A stretch of DNA of 64,000 bases from positions 62,001-126,000 of the forward strand of contig NZ_JMJJ01000010.1 in NCBI RefSeq assembly GCF_000710035.2, read 5' to 3'. How positions within the stretch are numbered: position 1 is the stretch's first letter; every line of letters starts with the position of its first letter. Below, piece after piece: positions 27,835 through 37,063 of this stretch. The notes under the pieces were generated by a model. The model saw only the letters and a list, made by a program, of their open reading frames with translations, was not told the DNA's origin and ran no database searches. Source of the DNA: Pantoea ananatis LMG 2665. Lineage in GTDB: Bacteria > Pseudomonadota > Gammaproteobacteria > Enterobacterales > Enterobacteriaceae. A program made the position numbers and the translations under genes.

Positions 27835-30663
27835 TTATTTTTCCAGCAAGGGCTTCAGGAAGCGCGCGGTATGCGATTTCTCGCAGTTCGCCACGGTTTC
27901 TGGCGTACCTGATACCAGAATTTCGCCGCCGCCGCTGCCGCCCTCTGGGCCCAGATCGACAATCCAGTCCGCCGTTTTAATCACGTCAAGATTGTGTTCA
28001 ATCACCACAATCGTGTTGCCCTGATCGCGCAGCTGGTGCAGAACTTCCAGCAACTGCTGAATATCGGCAAAGTGTAACCCGGTGGTCGGTTCATCCAGGA
28101 TATACAGCGTCTGGCCGGTACCGCGTTTCGACAATTCACGCGCCAGCTTCACACGCTGGGCTTCACCACCGGAGAGTGTCGTCGCCGACTGGCCCAGACG
28201 GATATAGGATAAACCTACATCCATCAGCGTTTGCAGCTTACGCGCCAGCGCCGGAACGGCATCAAAGAACTCGCGGGCTTCTTCAATGGTCATTTCCAGC
28301 ACTTCGTGAATGCTTTTGCCTTTGTATTTAATCTCCAGCGTTTCACGGTTATAGCGTTTGCCTTTGCACTGATCGCACGGCACATAGATATCCGGCAGAA
28401 AGTGCATCTCAACTTTAATGACGCCGTCACCCTGGCAGGCTTCACAGCGTCCGCCACGGACGTTAAAGCTGAAACGGCCGGGATTGTAACCGCGAGAGCG
28501 GGACTCAGGGACACCGGCAAACAGCTCACGTACCGGCGTGAAAATACCGGTATAAGTGGCCGGGTTGGAGCGCGGCGTACGGCCGATAGGGCTTTGGTCG
28601 ATATCAATAACTTTATCGAAGTGCTCCAGTCCAGCTACGTCGCGGTACGGTGCCGGTTCGGCAATCGTTGCGCCGTTCAGGGCGCGCTGCGCAATCGGGA
28701 ACAGCGTATCATTGATGAGCGTCGATTTACCTGAACCGGATACGCCGGTAATACAGGTAAACAGGCCGACAGGCAGGGTTAAGGTGACATCCTTAAGGTT
28801 ATTACCCCGCGCGCCGGTAATTTTCAACACCTTAGACGGATCGCCTTTCACCCGCTCAGCGGGCAAGGCGATTTCGCGTTTCCCACTGAGGAACTGACCG
28901 GTCAGGGAGGCCTCTTCAGCCATAATCTGATCGACGGTTCCTTCCGCGACAATCGTACCACCGTGCACTCCGGCGCCAGGGCCGATATCAATAACGTGGT
29001 CGGCGGCACGAATCGCATCCTCGTCATGCTCGACCACAATGACGGTGTTACCCAAATCGCGCAGGTGAATCAGCGTTCCAAGCAGGCGCTCGTTATCACG
29101 CTGATGCAGGCCAATGGAGGGTTCATCCAGCACGTACATAACGCCGACCAGGCCGGCACCGATCTGACTGGCCAGGCGAATACGCTGAGCTTCACCGCCG
29201 GAGAGCGTTTCAGCAGAGCGCGACATCGACAGATAATTCAGGCCGACGTTGACCAGAAAACTCAGGCGATCGCCAATCTCTTTAAGCACTTTCTCGGCGA
29301 TTTTAGCCCGCTGGCCACTCAGTTTCAGGTTTTCAAAAAATGACATGGCGTGCCCAATACTCATCTCTGAAATAGTGGGCAACGTCGTGTTTTCAACATA
29401 CACGTGGCGCGCTTCGCGGCGCAGACGTGTGCCTTCGCAGCTGGCGCAGGCCCGGTTGCTAATAAACTTCGCCAGCTCTTCGCGTACTGCGGAGGATTCC
29501 GTCTCTTTATAACGGCGCTCCATATTGTTCAGCACGCCTTCGAACGGATGGCGGCGAATCGAGGTATCACCCCGATCGTTAATATATTTAAACTCAATGT
29601 TCTCTTTGCCGGATCCATACAGGATTACGTTGCGAACGTTATCTGGCAGGCTGCTGAATGGCGCTTCAATATCAAAATTAAGGTGTTCAGACAGTGAGCG
29701 CAGCATCTGGAAATAGTAAAAATTACGACGATCCCAGCCGCGAATAGCGCCACCGGCCAGCGACAGCTCAGCATTTTGCACCACGCGATCGGGATCGAAA
29801 TATTGCTGCACGCCCAGACCGTCACAGGTTGGGCAGGCCCCGGCAGGGTTATTGAACGAGAACAGGCGCGGTTCCAGCTCACTCATGCTGTATCCACAAA
29901 TCGGACAGGCAAAGTTAGCCGAAAACAGCAGTTCTTCCGCATCAGCATCGTCCATATCAGCAACAATTGCCGTACCGCCAGACAGTTCAAGCGCGGTTTC
30001 AAACGACTCGGCAAGGCGCGTCGCCAGATCTTCACGCACTTTGAAGCGATCGATAACGACTTCGATGGTGTGTTTTTTCTGCAGTTCCAGCTTGGGCGGA
30101 TCGGAAAGATCGCACACCTCGCCGTCAATCCTGGCGCGGATATAGCCCTGCGTCGCCAGATTCTCCAGCGTTTTGGTGTGTTCGCCTTTACGATCTTTCA
30201 CGACCGGCGCCAGCAGCATCAGGCGGCGGCCCTCAGGCTGCTCGAGCACCTGATCGACCATCTGGCTGACCGTCTGTGCCGCCAGCGGCACGTCGTGGTC
30301 CGGACAGCGCGGTTCACCCACGCGGGCAAACAGCAGACGCAAATAGTCGTGAATCTCCGTGATCGTCCCCACCGTGGATCGCGGGTTGTGCGAGGTGGAC
30401 TTTTGCTCAATGGAGATCGCCGGTGACAGCCCCTCGATATGATCGACGTCCGGTTTCTCCATTAAAGAAAGAAACTGGCGCGCATAGGCAGAGAGCGACT
30501 CCACATAGCGGCGCTGACCTTCCGCATACAGCGTATCAAACGCCAGAGAGGACTTACCGGAACCTGACAGGCCCGTCACCACAATGAGTTTGTCGCGAGG
30601 AATCGTCAGGTTGATGTTTTTCAAATTATGGGTGCGGGCACCACGAACTTCGATCTTATCCAT
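27835..30663 (-). CDS. uvrA: Excinuclease ABC subunit A
   Basis: 942 residues (E. coli 940). UvrA dimers find bulky DNA lesions and load UvrB. There are two ABC ATPase modules: Walker [10 protein letters not shown] at 31-39 and [13 protein letters not shown] near 640; signature [12 protein letters not shown] and [12 protein letters not shown]. Zinc-finger cysteines occur as CPICGYS...CPTCDG in the first half and CEACQGDG...CDQCKGK in the second. It diverges from ssb with a LexA box between, as in E. coli, so SOS induction is expected. Confidence 0.98.
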   Translation of the reverse strand: MDKIEVRGARTHNLKNINLTIPRDKLIVVTGLSGSGKSSLAFDTLYAEGQRRYVESLSAYARQFLSLMEKPDVDHIEGLSPAISIEQKSTSHNPRSTVGTITEIHDYLRLLFARVGEPRCPDHDVPLAAQTVSQMVDQVLEQPEGRRLMLLAPVVKDRKGEHTKTLENLATQGYIRARIDGEVCDLSDPPKLELQKKHTIEVVIDRFKVREDLATRLAESFETALELSGGTAIVADMDDADAEELLFSANFACPICGYSMSELEPRLFSFNNPAGACPTCDGLGVQQYFDPDRVVQNAELSLAGGAIRGWDRRNFYYFQMLRSLSEHLNFDIEAPFSSLPDNVRNVILYGSGKENIEFKYINDRGDTSIRRHPFEGVLNNMERRYKETESSAVREELAKFISNRACASCEGTRLRREARHVYVENTTLPTISEMSIGHAMSFFENLKLSGQRAKIAEKVLKEIGDRLSFLVNVGLNYLSMSRSAETLSGGEAQRIRLASQIGAGLVGVMYVLDEPSIGLHQRDNERLLGTLIHLRDLGNTVIVVEHDEDAIRAADHVIDIGPGAGVHGGTIVAEGTVDQIMAEEASLTGQFLSGKREIALPAERVKGDPSKVLKITGARGNNLKDVTLTLPVGLFTCITGVSGSGKSTLINDTLFPIAQRALNGATIAEPAPYRDVAGLEHFDKVIDIDQSPIGRTPRSNPATYTGIFTPVRELFAGVPESRSRGYNPGRFSFNVRGGRCEACQGDGVIKVEMHFLPDIYVPCDQCKGKRYNRETLEIKYKGKSIHEVLEMTIEEAREFFDAVPALARKLQTLMDVGLSYIRLGQSATTLSGGEAQRVKLARELSKRGTGQTLYILDEPTTGLHFADIQQLLEVLHQLRDQGNTIVVIEHNLDVIKTADWIVDLGPEGGSGGGEILVSGTPETVANCEKSHTARFLKPLLEK

Positions 30664-30744
30664 TCACCTTTCCCGGATTAGCAGCACTCACCGCGCCCTA
30701 CGACACGGCCAGAAGAAACGCATCATTATGGCACAAAAAATAGA

Positions 30745-30760
30745 CTGAACAAATATCCAG
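30745..30760. promoter_or_regulatory. LexA box between uvrA and ssb
   Basis: On the minus strand it reads CTGGATATTTGTTCAG, with the CTG-N10-CAG frame and outer TA...(T)CT. It is 82 bases upstream of uvrA and 126 bases upstream of ssb, the position of the shared E. coli uvrA/ssb operator. It deviates from CTGT/ACAG at one base on each side. Confidence 0.8.
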
Positions 30761-30885
30761 TAGTTTTTTGGCTTTTTAAGACGGATGATAAAAATGGAAC
30801 ACCGCTCTAAAGTGGGAAACCAGGCGCGGGACGTGTTAGAATTGATCGCGTAGACTTACGTAAAAATTCATCGGGAGACAGCAAC

Positions 30886-31431
30886 ATGGCCAGTCGTGGC
30901 GTTAACAAAGTGATTCTTGTCGGGAATCTGGGTCAGGATCCGGAAGTACGTTACATGCCAAATGGTGGCGCTGTCGCCAACATTACGCTGGCTACCTCGG
31001 AAAGCTGGCGCGATAAGCAGACCGGTGAAAACAAAGAAATCACCGAATGGCACCGTGTTGTGCTGTTTGGCAAGCTGGCGGAAGTGGCGGGTGAATACCT
31101 GCGTAAAGGCTCTCAGGTCTATATTGAAGGCCAGCTGCGTACCCGTAAATGGCAGGATCAGGGCGGCCAGGAACGTTACACCACCGAAGTCGTGGTTAAC
31201 GTCGGCGGCACCATGCAAATGCTGGGTGGACGTCAGCAGGGCGGTAACGCGCCAGCAGCAGGCGGCGGCCAGGGCAACAACAACGGTTGGGGCCAGCCTC
31301 AGCAACCGCAGCAGGCGAACAACAACCAGTTTAGCGGTGGCGCGCAGTCTCGCCCGCAGCAGCAGCCAAGCGCACCTGCCAGCAACAACAATGAACCACC
31401 GATGGATTTCGACGACGACATTCCGTTCTGA
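30886..31431 (+). CDS. ssb: Single-stranded DNA-binding protein
   Basis: 181 residues. OB fold at residues 1-115 ([46 protein letters not shown]), then a flexible Gly/Gln/Asn-rich linker and the acidic C-terminal tip DFDDDIPF that recruits repair and replication proteins. The tetramer covers ssDNA during replication and repair. It is divergent from uvrA around a LexA box. A textbook terminator follows. Confidence 0.98.
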   Translation: MASRGVNKVILVGNLGQDPEVRYMPNGGAVANITLATSESWRDKQTGENKEITEWHRVVLFGKLAEVAGEYLRKGSQVYIEGQLRTRKWQDQGGQERYTTEVVVNVGGTMQMLGGRQQGGNAPAAGGGQGNNNGWGQPQQPQQANNNQFSGGAQSRPQQQPSAPASNNNEPPMDFDDDIPF

Positions 31432-31461
31432 TTGCAACGTTGCGTCGCTTCTCTACTATAT

Positions 31462-31490
31462 AAAAGCCCCTTACCGGGGCTTTTTGTTTT
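31462..31490 (+). terminator. ssb terminator
   Basis: AAAAGCCCC and GGGGCTTTTT pair around TTACC (31462-31485), with GTTTTT after. Confidence 0.93.
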
Positions 31491-31525
31491 TCTGCCTTGA
31501 TTTTGCCGCGGTGACAGCCTGGCTT

Positions 31526-32119
31526 TTAGCTCAGGTCGTGCAGTGCCTTATCCAGCGGCGGGCTCAGTGAGATGTCCTCAAACGCAACGGCCAGGCCAGC
31601 GCGTTCTGGCGTGCAGCACATGACGCCAACGTTAACGCGGCCCGGCGGGAAGGGGCACAAACGCAGCAGCGGCCAGCATTGCCCGTCGGTTGAATACTGC
31701 AGTCTCAGGCTGTCGCCTTTGCGCGTCAGCCTCAACCAGAATGCGCGCGCATCGCCGGGAAAGATGCCCGTGGCCCAGTCAGACTGACCAAGCGTCAGGA
31801 CGCTGCCGATAGCGGGCGCACCATCATTATATTCAATGCCCGCTTTCAACCAGTGCTGCGCATCGCGCATCAGCATCAGTCCGGCCTGATCGTACAGCGT
31901 CGTAAAGTCGGCACGAATCTTGACCTGGAAAGTAAAATCCTCCTGCACCGCCCTGGCGAAGATATGCCCGGAAAAGCGTTCAAATCCATACCAGGTTTGG
32001 TGCCAGAAATCCGTTTTTTCGTCGGTAACCACGTGCAGGACACCGTTCTGATGCTGCCACCTTGTGGGTTCATTGATCCACGAAAAAGAGTCGAGCACGG
32101 CGCCTCCAGAATAAATCAT
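31526..32119 (-). CDS. DUF1349 domain-containing protein
   Basis: 197 residues with the concanavalin-like DUF1349 pattern: LHVVTDEKTDFWHQTWYGF, TFQVKIRADFTTLYDQAGLMLM, WLKAGIEYNDGAPAIGSVLT, FWLRLTRKGDSLRLQYSTDG and PGRVNVGVMCCTPERAGLAVAF. No signal peptide, so it is probably cytosolic. The fold suggests carbohydrate contact; no reaction is known for the family. It lies between ssb and an isochorismatase-like gene on the same strand as the latter, 75 bases after it, so co-transcription is possible. Confidence 0.82.
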   Translation of the reverse strand: MIYSGGAVLDSFSWINEPTRWQHQNGVLHVVTDEKTDFWHQTWYGFERFSGHIFARAVQEDFTFQVKIRADFTTLYDQAGLMLMRDAQHWLKAGIEYNDGAPAIGSVLTLGQSDWATGIFPGDARAFWLRLTRKGDSLRLQYSTDGQCWPLLRLCPFPPGRVNVGVMCCTPERAGLAVAFEDISLSPPLDKALHDLS

Positions 32120-32194
32120 TAATCACAGCCTTAGCGTTGAGGATAGTCGGCTAAGAAGACGTGTGCCGATCAAACCACGTTGAGCGGACAGGCC

Positions 32195-32713
32195 TCAGCG
32201 CCATTCGGCCAGCAGGGTGGCGGTATCGACAACGCGCGGCACGTTACCGGGCATGCTAAGGGCTGCCCAGACTTCATTATGCTGACCAATTAACTGCTCA
32301 GCGTTGGCATAGGTCCTGTCGGCAGTGGTGTGCGCGTCGGCGGCCACGGTGATGCGATACCCTAAGCCTGCTCCGACTTTGAGCGTGGTATCAACACAGT
32401 AGTCGGTGGCACAGCCACAAATCACGAAGTCAGTGATAGCTAAGGTGGCCAGCAGCGAAGCCAGGGTTGTCTGCCAGAAACTGTCGCAGGCGGTTTTGGT
32501 AACGTAATACGCATTCTGGGGCTGTTCAATTTCGGGTAGCAGCGCAAAAGCATGGGTGCCCTCAATCATGTTCCCTTCGCGATGCTGAATAAACAGTGTA
32601 ATGTCAGCCTGTCTGATCAGTCGGTTGATCTGCGCCACTCGCCCGGCGCGATCGAAACGCGGCGATTCAAACACGCCATTTTGCATATCAACGACCATGA
32701 CTACGCGCTGCAT
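32195..32713 (-). CDS. Isochorismatase-like cysteine hydrolase
   Basis: 172 residues from ATG 32713, fixed by GGGAG upstream; the open frame extends further without homology. The catalytic triad pattern is visible: Asp in VVMVVDMQNGVF (near 9), Lys in YYVTKTACDSFW, and the nucleophile Cys in FVICGCATDYCVDTTLK, of the CATDYCVDTT type. Such enzymes hydrolyse amides or esters (nicotinamidase, ureidosuccinate, etc.); the substrate is unknown. It diverges from an AraC-type regulator 115 bases away, probably its controller. Confidence 0.88.
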   Translation of the reverse strand: MQRVVMVVDMQNGVFESPRFDRAGRVAQINRLIRQADITLFIQHREGNMIEGTHAFALLPEIEQPQNAYYVTKTACDSFWQTTLASLLATLAITDFVICGCATDYCVDTTLKVGAGLGYRITVAADAHTTADRTYANAEQLIGQHNEVWAALSMPGNVPRVVDTATLLAEWR

Positions 32714-32827
32714 AATTGCTCCCGGTGAGTGTGCCTGTGAAGCAGTGTTACCTAATCGACAGAGGATAACAATCTGCAGTTTGGGTGCGGTGCAGAAGAC
32801 CTTGTTGCAGGAATAAGGAGAGGTGAG

Positions 32828-33670
32828 GTGGAGGGCATTCCAGCCGTATTTCCCGGTGAAAAAGATCGCGCGCAGTTTAAGCAATCGCCAGACCTGCCAG
32901 GTGTGGAGCTTTATCAGGCGCACATCTCTCATTACGCCTTTGAGCCGCATACGCACGAAGCGTTTGGCATAGGCACCATTGAGGCGGGAGCACAACGTTT
33001 TCGCTATCGCGGTACGCAGTACATCGCGCCCGCGCATTCGCTGGTGATGATGAATCCCGATGAGCTGCATACCGGTGAATCGGCCTGCGAAGACGGCTGG
33101 CGCTATCAGATGATTTATATTCAGCCGCAGTTGATGGACGAACTCAGTGGCGATCGCGGCTGGTGGTTTGATGAGGCGCTCAGAACGGATGTGCGTCTGG
33201 CACAACCTTTATCGCAACTCCTCTCGGCGCTGTGGCAGGCCGATACGGCACTGGCACGCGACAGTTTATTATCTGAACTGCTGCTGTATATGCGCCCGCT
33301 GGCGCGAATGTCCTCACCGCGTAAAGCTGAAGCCCGACACCGTTTCGATGACGTGCGCGACTACCTGCGCGCCAATCTGGCTGAACCGCTCAGACTGGAG
33401 ACGCTGGCCGCGTTAGCCTCGTTGTCGCCCTGGCACTTTTTACGGGCCTTCCGCGATCGTTTTCACGTTACGCCTCAGCAAATGTTAATGGCTTACCGAC
33501 TGTATGAGGCCAAACAGAAGCTGGCTCAGGGTGAGGCCATTGCCAGCGTGGCTGCCGCCGTGGGCTTAACGGATCAGGCTCATCTGACGCGCGCGTTTGC
33601 CCGTCGTTATGGCATCACGCCGGGCCGCTATCAAAAACAGATAAACCCAAAACTACTCAGGCGTTTATGA
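32828..33670 (+). CDS. AraC family transcriptional regulator
   Basis: 280 residues from GTG 32828. The N-terminal cupin-like AraC ligand domain contains HTHEAFGIGTIEAGAQRFRYRG and SLVMMNPDELHTGE. The C-terminal double helix-turn-helix covers about residues 175-275: LRLETLAALASLSPWHFLRAFRDRFHVTPQQ, and SVAAAVGLTDQAHLTRAFARRYGITPGRYQ. It likely controls the divergent isochorismatase/DUF1349 pair. A long gene-poor stretch follows. Confidence 0.9.
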   Translation: MEGIPAVFPGEKDRAQFKQSPDLPGVELYQAHISHYAFEPHTHEAFGIGTIEAGAQRFRYRGTQYIAPAHSLVMMNPDELHTGESACEDGWRYQMIYIQPQLMDELSGDRGWWFDEALRTDVRLAQPLSQLLSALWQADTALARDSLLSELLLYMRPLARMSSPRKAEARHRFDDVRDYLRANLAEPLRLETLAALASLSPWHFLRAFRDRFHVTPQQMLMAYRLYEAKQKLAQGEAIASVAAAVGLTDQAHLTRAFARRYGITPGRYQKQINPKLLRRL

Positions 33671-34638
33671 GGCGACTGCTGGCGCTGATTTGTGTGCGCT
33701 GAACAGTGGGCAGTTGCCCTGCTACTGGGGCCTCAGCTGATGTGAATCATGCCGCCTTTCCTGTGAGGGAACACAGCCAGCGCTTATCGCTGTTGTTGAT
33801 GAGGCCTCCCTCCGTTTTTGCCATCCTCGCCGGGCCGTTGTGGACATTGGTCTGGACTCAATACGGGCAACCTGTATTCACATTTGTCGCTGTTTTTTTG
33901 CCTGTCTTCTGGCCTGTTCTGGACGATGCGATTTAAACCTCAGCCACGCGGTACTGCCATCAACATTCGATAAGCCTTGCCCCTGACAATTGATAATTAC
34001 CCGGTGTGATATTCACGCTTTTTCGGATTATGCCTGACTCAGGCACGGCAAAATAACGCGGTAATCGCGCTTTTCTCACCCTGTAACTGGCCTTTATCTG
34101 TTATATGCGCCGCGCGCTCTGCAAAAAAATGTGATCCCCGTAGGGCGTTACCACGTGCTGCAGGGTGCATTTTGAACAAAAAACAGACAGTTTTGTCCGG
34201 GGCACGACCGTCATTCGCCCTAAAAAGAGGAGAATGTGAGCCTGATGTTTAGGCTGGCCGCCAAATTTTATGTGTAACCAGCACGCAGCGTTGCCGTTTG
34301 GTTAAGATAAATCCCTATAAAAAACCACCCTTTACTTCAGCAGTGTCTAATTAAATCGCTCGTTCATCCCGCTTCGCTTTTATTTAATGTTTAACGATGG
34401 GCATCAATAGTACAGGATATGTGCTATTGGCTGCTGAAAGTGATAAGTATCAATAAACTGTTTATCTGAGATTATTCTGGCCTGTTTTTATCTTTTTATG
34501 CTGACAACGATCGCGGCGAGATTGGAAAAAATTCCCAGGGCCAGAGGTGGCTAAAAAAAGCACTTTATAAACCGACTTAACATTACCCTTGCTGAACAAA
34601 GAGGCCAGTGGATATTCGATTCTTTTAGGGAGGCTAAT
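33671..34638. other. Long gene-poor, increasingly AT-rich stretch
   Basis: Nearly 1 kb without a supported gene. The few short frames lack homologous features. Base composition drops to AT-rich from about 34300. A start-stop ATGTGA overlaps a 13-codon frame behind GAGGAG at 34227-34277. The stretch marks the left edge of the accessory island. Confidence 0.6.
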
Positions 34639-34680
34639 GAAAAAAAGAGGGGCGCCAATCTCACCGAAATGAGATTTGGC
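34639..34680 (-). terminator. Minus-strand terminator downstream of the IS3-derived gene
   Basis: Read on the minus strand, GCCAAATCTCA and TGAGATTGGC pair around TTTCGG, then GCCCCTCTTTTTTTC follows. It is about 200 bases after the stop of the gene at 34882. Confidence 0.7.
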
Positions 34681-34881
34681 GTATAAAAGTGGCGTAGATA
34701 GAGAGACTTTTGCTGTTGTGAATCAATTTTACCGCAAAAAAGGAAGCGTAACCGCAAATCCATTCATTAATTACGGACTGGGCGAAGCGCACCACCATAA
34801 ATGTCCTGTTAAATGCTCTTCATCTCTTCTGGTAAGAACAAATCTCAGCGATGTCGCCATTATAAAGCCGTTGTCTCACTA

Positions 34882-35277
34882 TTAGCGGTTATCTGAACCG
34901 GCAGGGTAATGATAAACGCTACGGCTAATATCCAGTAAACGGCAGCTGCGCCGGGTTCCTACATCAAAAGTGCTCTGTAAGAAGTTGACCGCCTGACGTT
35001 TTTCGTTGGTGGTGAAGAAATTCTTCAATACGCTCTGTAGCATTTCCTTATCCGCGTTCAGCGCTTGCAGTTCGCGTGTCAGAAACTGTACTTTTTCTTC
35101 CAGTTCTTTGATTTTTCTGCCTTCTTCCGAGGATAGCCCAGAGAACTTCTTCTTCCAGCTGTAGAAGGTTGCCTCAGAGATGCCCAGCTCTTCACAAATC
35201 TCTTTAACCTTAACGCCCGATTCAGAAGCTTTAATGGCATTTGTGATTTGATCTTCGCTATATCGTGACTTTCTCAT
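34882..35277 (-). CDS. IS3-family transposase derivative, DNA-binding parts only
   Basis: 131 residues from ATG 35277 (AAGAG upstream); a TTG further up is less likely. Residues 1-50 are the IS3/IS407 OrfA helix-turn-helix (RKSRYSEDQITNAIKASESG, ICEELGISEATFYSWKKKF). Residues ~58-92 form a leucine-zipper-like coiled coil (IKELEEKVQFLTRELQALNADKEML). The tail KRQAVNFLQSTFDVGTRRSCRLLDISRSVYHYP is the first domain of OrfB, fused in frame. The DDE catalytic domain is missing and no OrfB continuation appears in any frame of the next ~200 bases. No terminal inverted repeats were found. It may be a remnant or a domesticated DNA-binding protein next to the flippase cassette. Confidence 0.82.
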   Translation of the reverse strand: MRKSRYSEDQITNAIKASESGVKVKEICEELGISEATFYSWKKKFSGLSSEEGRKIKELEEKVQFLTRELQALNADKEMLQSVLKNFFTTNEKRQAVNFLQSTFDVGTRRSCRLLDISRSVYHYPAGSDNR

Positions 35278-35798
35278 AAATGCTCTTACCTTTCTTATCA
35301 ATTAATGGATGAGAATTACTTTATTAACCTTTGGTACTGTATGATTTCATTGAGTGCCGTATTTAAATACGGACGTTAAATTGCGAGGGTTAAATTAAGA
35401 TATTTAGAATAAATATCATCATGGGATAAATCTTATTTTATTCTTATCGGGATGTCGCGCCTTCCTGGTATGGGGTTTTTGATATAAATTCATCGCATCC
35501 CAAAGATAAAAATGACTGTAAATTTGATATTCAAAGCCGCCTGACCTGTTTTATTCAGGGAGGATGGTTTTTGGAAACATTATTGGTTTCAATTTGAAAT
35601 CGTTTCCAGTAGAGGGTATTCGGTCCAGATATAATCAGAATTCTCCTGAATTCTCCCGATAAAATAAGACTGGATTCTCATTTTTGCGCCGGACTGGCGC
35701 GATGTTTATAATTTCGCTATGAAATTTAAGCGCTTATTAATTCGTCCCAGGGATGGGCACCGAAGTGGTAGATGTAGAGTAATACTAAGGAACAGTCG
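35278..35798. promoter_or_regulatory. AT-rich divergent control region with inverted and tandem repeats
   Basis: 521 bases between the IS3-derived gene and the flippase operon. Seen: GGAAAC (35573-35578) and GTTTCC (35602-35607) flanking the 13-base near-palindrome TTTCAATTTGAAA (35587-35599), and a 10-base tandem repeat GAATTCTCC(T/C) at 35638-35657. A good ribosome site AAGGA precedes the flippase ATG. Promoters are not assigned. Confidence 0.5.
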
Positions 35799-37055
35799 AT
35801 GAAATTGAGCGTAATGTCTAATGCCGCCTGGATGATGTCTGAAAAGATTATCTCCGTCTTTGGCGTCATTTTCGTGACGTCATATGTGGCAAAATCCTTC
35901 GGTCCGACCCTATTTGGTCAGATGGCATTTTCAACGTCATTATTTGCTATGGTGCAAACCATAGCCCTCTTTGGCACTGAAACAATTTTGTTTAAACGTG
36001 TCAGCAAAAATGCGGCCAAAGGTTTACGTTTAATGCGCATCGCACGCACGTTGCGCATGGGTTTATTACTTCTCACCTCAGGGCCAGTATTAATTTGGGT
36101 TTGGTACAACATGCAGGAGAACTTCCTGGCATTTGCACTGGCCTCTTTTGTTGCGTCTGTTTTTGTCACACAGGACACCTTTAGCGTTTACAACAATGCA
36201 CGATTGGCGTCAAAGCTGAATACCGTGGCGAATGCGATTGGCATGCTGATGAGTTTTGCCCTGAGCTTTATCATTGCCTGGCTGCGTCTCAATCCATTGT
36301 GGCTAACGCTTTCGGTTATCACGGTCACGCTGGTGCCTTACGCCATCAAACGTTACACCTTTTATCAGGCACATCAGGACCAGCTTCCGCCGCGCGAGAC
36401 GCGAACGCTGTATTTGCGTTACCTGATGTATGCCGGATTGCCTCTGGCGATTTCCAGCATTTTTATCTCTGTCCAGGTAAAAGCCGCGCAGATGTTTTTG
36501 GCTGGCATCGCATCGGCCCAGGAGCTTGGCTTGTTTGCCGCAGCCAATACCATCGCCGCCTCGTGGATTTTTATTCCCGTCGCACTCATCACCTCGTGCT
36601 TTAGCGAAATTTTTCGCGCGCGCGGTGAGGAAGCGATCAGGCTGACGGCGCGGCTCAATGGCTACGTGATGGCCGTGTCTTTGCTGATGTTGCTGATCGT
36701 CGCACTGTTCGGTGAACAGATAATCATCGCGCTGTATGGCCCAGCGTTTACCCAGTCAGGCAATCTCATCACCCTGCTGTCGATAGCGACCAGCTTTTCG
36801 GCGCTGGGCACCGTCGCGTATCGCTACATGGTAAAGGAAGGGGGCTTTGATTATTTACTGAAGAAAATCATTTGTCTGGTGATCATCAGTATGCCGCTTT
36901 CCTGGTGGCTGATTCAGGGCTATGGCATTACAGGAGCCGCATGGAGCGTTTTTCTATCAGAGCTCCTGTCCCTGACCGTCATGAATTATTTCTTTAAACA
37001 CGGCGTGATTCAAAAAATCCAGGTTTCCTCACTCAACTACAAAACCTACAAATGA
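35799..37055 (+). CDS. Oligosaccharide flippase (Wzx/MVF-like)
   Basis: 418 residues with about twelve membrane helices. The start MKLSVMSNAAWMMSEKIISVFGVIFVTSYVAKSFGPTLFGQMAF (residues 1-44) is typical of polysaccharide-biosynthesis flippases; ALYGPAFTQSG near residue 318 is another common block. Such proteins move undecaprenyl-linked repeat units across the inner membrane. It overlaps the downstream ATP-grasp gene region (stop at 37053-37055), so the two are one operon. No Wzy polymerase or glycosyltransferase cluster is beside it, which is unusual. AT-rich surroundings and a transposase derivative upstream suggest transfer. Confidence 0.88.
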   Translation: MKLSVMSNAAWMMSEKIISVFGVIFVTSYVAKSFGPTLFGQMAFSTSLFAMVQTIALFGTETILFKRVSKNAAKGLRLMRIARTLRMGLLLLTSGPVLIWVWYNMQENFLAFALASFVASVFVTQDTFSVYNNARLASKLNTVANAIGMLMSFALSFIIAWLRLNPLWLTLSVITVTLVPYAIKRYTFYQAHQDQLPPRETRTLYLRYLMYAGLPLAISSIFISVQVKAAQMFLAGIASAQELGLFAAANTIAASWIFIPVALITSCFSEIFRARGEEAIRLTARLNGYVMAVSLLMLLIVALFGEQIIIALYGPAFTQSGNLITLLSIATSFSALGTVAYRYMVKEGGFDYLLKKIICLVIISMPLSWWLIQGYGITGAAWSVFLSELLSLTVMNYFFKHGVIQKIQVSSLNYKTYK

Positions 37056-37063
37056 GGTCAAAT

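Noticed and set aside
34676..34885. 69-codon plus-strand frame opposite the region downstream of the IS3-derived gene
   Set aside because: It needs a TTG start inside a hairpin, lacks a ribosome site and has no known relatives.
35761..35775. ops/JUMPstart-like element (GTGGTAG) before the flippase gene
   Set aside because: Only about 6 of 11 bases agree with GGCGGTAGCGT and the wider JUMPstart sequence is absent, so RfaH control is not supported.
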